Assembly (NCBI GenBank): GCA_027924585.1
Contig: BSBM01000440.1
Span: 15,407,501-15,471,500 of the forward strand
Source: Larix kaempferi
Taxonomy: Eukaryota > Streptophyta > Pinopsida > Pinales > Pinaceae
DNA: 64,000 nt
Reading direction: 5' to 3'
A program made the translations under genes and the position numbers. The notes beneath the pieces are model-generated. The model made no database searches, had not been told where the DNA came from, and worked only from the letters and a program-made list of their open reading frames with translations. Of this stretch, positions 60,865-64,000 are shown piece by piece (within the stretch, counting starts at the first letter, position 1; every line of letters starts with the position of its first letter).

Positions 60865-63800
60865 ATGTACACAATTTCTGAGTATTCCTCTGTTGAATTA
60901 CCTGCTTTCACCATGTTTACCACTGTAAAAACCTTAGATTCCTCCAAAGAATTGATTTTTGACCATTTTTGGGATGTATATGACCCAATTTCAAAACCCT
61001 TTGACATCATTACCAGTCACAATGACCTCAGTACTGCTTCCCTTGACAATTCTGAGTTCCATACCAAATTGTACAGTACTTTGATCCCTTCTACATTGTA
61101 TCCTTTACCTAGTTGCCCGGAATTTGTATCCTTATGTGCTGAACATTTTTCAACCTCAGAGGGAGTAATTATGAATTACCAGGGTGACCGAATTATCTGC
61201 AAAGTAGACCCTCAAACCCTTAGGGAAACCCTGAAATATTCTGCTGATTTCGTTTCAACTTCTATCTCTTTTAATGAAGTTGAAATATCCCAAATTTACA
61301 AGAAAGTTTCTAGTGAGGATAAAGAACGAATGTATCAGAAGGTTTTGTTGAAACCAGTGGAGAACCTGTCTGTTCCTTCTTCATCTAAACTTTGTTTACC
61401 AGTTATTGCTACTGCTGTAACCCTATTAAGTCAAATTTTAGGGTCAGACACTAGTTCGGAGGTAACTGAAGCAATGTTAGGAATTTTCCTATACCTAGAT
61501 AGACCTGGAACAGCACCCCTTAGGTTTGATGAATATTTTGCCAAAGAAATGTGTTTTCAGCTGTCCAATTTCTCCAAAATCTATCATTTCAGGTATCAGG
61601 CATACTTATATGCTTTGATAATTCATGCTAAGTTAGGAGCACTAGCCATTATAGACTCAGAAACCTTCAAGAAATGGCCTCCTTCTTCACCATTTTACCA
61701 TGCCTGGTCTTATGCCAAATTCATGGATTTGATCGTACTTAATCTGTTCAGAGTGTTTAATCCAGAGATCAGCAGAATTTCAAATGACTTGAAAGAAATC
61801 CTAAACCCTGATTTGATTGGAGATTGGTTCCTGGCAAAAAACTTCTCCCTTGTCAGAGTATTTGGATTCACTGGATCACCATATGTGTTGCCTATATTTT
61901 TAACTACCAGTGTATTTGCTTTAGAGGTAATGAGGCAAAGGATCTCTGTAGATAAAGAACATTTCACTGCCCCATCATTGAAAAGGAGTTCATGGATAAA
62001 ATATCCTATGACTGTGGGAAATTTCATTTTAAAGAAGGAAGCAGCATTGCCCATTATTGAAGAAGTTCTGAAGCAGCTTGATTTCCCTCAAGTACCACAT
62101 GTAAAATATGACCCTAAACATGTTATTTCACAAAGGAGACAGGAGTATGGCAGAGGTATATTTCAGCACAGTCAGGCTGAAACTTGGATGGGAGAGGCCA
62201 ATTCTCTTATATATGATCAGATCTAGATCAGTGAGCCTTTAAAGGAGATTGTAGAGGCTAGAGATCATATAGATTTTTCACAGTCAAATACTGCACAGGG
62301 AAAAGTGGAGCAGATATCTACCAAGAAAAGGTCAGAACCAGAGGCCACAGAGATGGATACAAAGGAACCTGAGACATCTAAAAAGCAGAAAACTGCCATG
62401 GATACAGAGATCATTGATGTTGATATGATAAGGGAGCTAGTTATCACCCGTACTATTATTCAAGAAGAAGTATCACAGACCAGAGTTGAAAATACTACTG
62501 TAAACCCTGAAGAAAGTAGTAAACTACCCCCTGTCCCGGTCCTGTAATATAAGAAATATAGCTATGCTGCAGCTGCTGAAGGTCAATTTCAAAACAAGCA
62601 GAGTCTCCTCAAACATTACATTGATCAGAGAAATGAGTCTGTGATGCAAGAGCAAAAACAATTGAATGAACTCAAAGAAAAATCTGATATGAAGACAACA
62701 TTGATGATAGTGAGGGATTCAGCAACTGGATCTTTAAGTTTGGCCATCACTGATGATGAAAAGGCTTCTGAGATTCGTTTAGAAATGGATCAATTACCAG
62801 CTCCTGACAAGATTTGGTTCCACAAACAAGCCAGTGAAGTCCTTTATGCTGACTTGACTAGGGAGACCTTGGCACATAAGAATGCAGTGCAGAAAATAGA
62901 AAAATTGGAAGCTCACCTGAAGCAGGAGAAAGCTACAAACAAAGCATGGTCTACACAGGTGGCTTATTTACAAACTGAGCTAGCTTCATATAAATATTTG
63001 CCACCTGCACAAGGGGCAGAAACCCAGCCAACAGTCAAAGTCAAAACTGTTAAGACAGTTAGAAGGAGGGGTAAAGCTGTAAATGTTAATGTTGATACTA
63101 AACCTTCACCTAATTTGGTTAAGTTGCATGAAGAGATAGCTGGTTTGAATGCAAAGGTTGTGGAAGATAATGCCAAAATTCTAGTCCTTCAGGAGCAGAA
63201 AGAGGCATTGGAGAAAGAGAAAGGTAAATTGCTTCAAGAAATTGAACAATTGAAATTAAACAGGGGAACTAGTCCTTTGTCACCAATTGACCAGATCATA
63301 CATGACATTGCAGATATGTCTGTACATGCAGCTAAAATTGAGAATTTCAAGGAGAAGGTTTCAGACTTAGAGGACACAATTTCTGAACTTAAATTGCAGA
63401 TTGAAGAGATTAAAGCTCAGGATCCTAGAGAGAAGGAAATCATCAAGCTCAAAGAAGAAAATGATAAACTGAAAGATAAGATTTATAAGTTGAAAGAGAA
63501 AACCAAGGGAGTTCTTCCACTGGAAGGTGCAAAGCATTTGCTTTGGGATGAATTGATAGTAGATATCAATGCTTTCAGGCCTCAATTGATGATTATGGAG
63601 GAGCATGAGAAGGAATTGGGAGTGGCATCCAACAAATGTAAATTAGCTGAGGAAAAGTTAATTAACAGAACTCAAGAGGTAGCTCAAAACACAATTATTT
63701 TCCTCAGTAAAGCTCCTGCTTCTGAGTTACAGGTTTTAAAGGTGAGTAACAGAACTGTTCTATTAGTAGATGCCAGGAGGGTGTTGCAGAAATATACTCT

Positions 63801-64000
63801 GCTGAATTCAGTTAGAGGAAATTTGTCCTAGATTAAAAAGCAAGTGCAGGAGTTCAAGCAAGCCTTTTTACCATTGATTGGTTATGGTTTACCATCCTTT
63901 TGGGATGATGAGAATATGCTAATAGCATGGCTTGAATATAAAGAAATGTTGATTAAAGCCAGATCAGACCATAGCAAATTTAATGATATGGTAAAAGGAC
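60865..64000 (+). pseudogene. Very long ORF: globular head plus long coiled coil, three in-frame stops, runs off the window
   Basis: One frame for 1,045 codons, interrupted only by TAG 62224, TAA 62545 and TAG 63829. Start ATG 60865 or 60913; an in-frame TAA at 60841 bounds it. Codons 1-453 are a mixed helical head with a Y-Q-G-D-R-I-I-C-K-V-D-P-Q-T-L segment (about codons 108-122), F-L-Y-L-D-R-P-G-T-A-P-L-R and F-R-Y-Q-A-Y-L-Y-A-L. Then a charged linker with S-T-K-K-R-S-E-P and S-K-K-Q-K patches (possible nuclear signals). From about codon 590 come long E/K/L/Q heptad-like stretches with a V-R-R-R-G-K basic break. The architecture resembles the Gypsy-B extra ORF. The family is not recognised. 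The pattern suggests a retrotransposon accessory protein, decayed, or one needing stop readthrough. Confidence 0.6.

Noticed and set aside
62224-62547. The TAG and TAA codons in the long ORF as programmed readthrough sites
   Set aside because: The context after the TAG (ATC AGT) is not the CAA-TTA or CTA type known to favour readthrough in plants. Simple decay is more economical, so readthrough is kept only as an alternative.

Overview
The window is nuclear DNA of a seed plant with a large, retrotransposon-packed genome. Everything datable is plant LTR-retrotransposon sequence (Ty1/Copia and Ty3/Gypsy), plus an intact plant-type tRNA-Gln gene, broken exons of a WAT1/nodulin-MtN21-type transporter and one exon of a Kelch/galactose-oxidase-like gene. 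The abundance of old, nested, stop-ridden elements suits a conifer or other gymnosperm, but that is inference. No complete protein-coding cellular gene is visible.

Layout. 332-9650: very old minus-strand Copia element (Copia-I), split by a 4-kb block of degenerate palindromic minisatellites, duplicated blocks and AT-rich DNA. 9.9-10.2 kb: trace of a minus-strand Gypsy integrase. 13.2-14.6 kb: a retroposed segment with an A-tail and 19-bp target-site duplication (TSD). 15.5-16.2 kb: WAT1-like pseudogene (minus). 19740-26791: complete, TSD-flanked Copia element (Copia-II, minus) with one long gag-protease-integrase frame and a broken RT/RNase H. 27145-29286: short non-coding LTR element with three LTRs, inserted in a ~265-bp tandem array. 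30220-30291: tRNA-Gln(CUG).

32.3-56.6 kb is a stack of nested elements. The host is a Gypsy-like element (Gypsy-B, plus strand) with an unusual Gag (five zinc knuckles around a Q/Y/P-rich and RGG-rich stretch), a protease, a second Gag-like module, the RT N-terminus and an extra ORF (folded head plus coiled coil). Into its 5' part went a chromovirus-like Gypsy (Gypsy-C, 33093-39059). Into its protease region went a non-coding LTR element (LARD-A, 41806-52228), and into the 3' LTR of LARD-A went a Copia element (Copia-D, 44982-51715). TSDs or reading-frame continuity document each step.

56.7-60.3 kb holds a 34-bp palindromic minisatellite, an unidentified Ser/Lys-rich ORF, the Kelch exon, a long GAAA-loop hairpin and a piece of antisense Gypsy gag. 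60865-64000 carries an unusual >1,040-codon plus-strand frame (globular head, charged linker, long coiled coil), interrupted only by three in-frame TAG/TAA codons and running off the window.

A recurring theme is decay by in-frame stops with very few frameshifts. Many stops sit where the family has Gln or Arg, and several catalytic residues look lost by the same kind of change, as expected from C-to-T decay of methylated transposon DNA. All readings were made by eye, without database searches.
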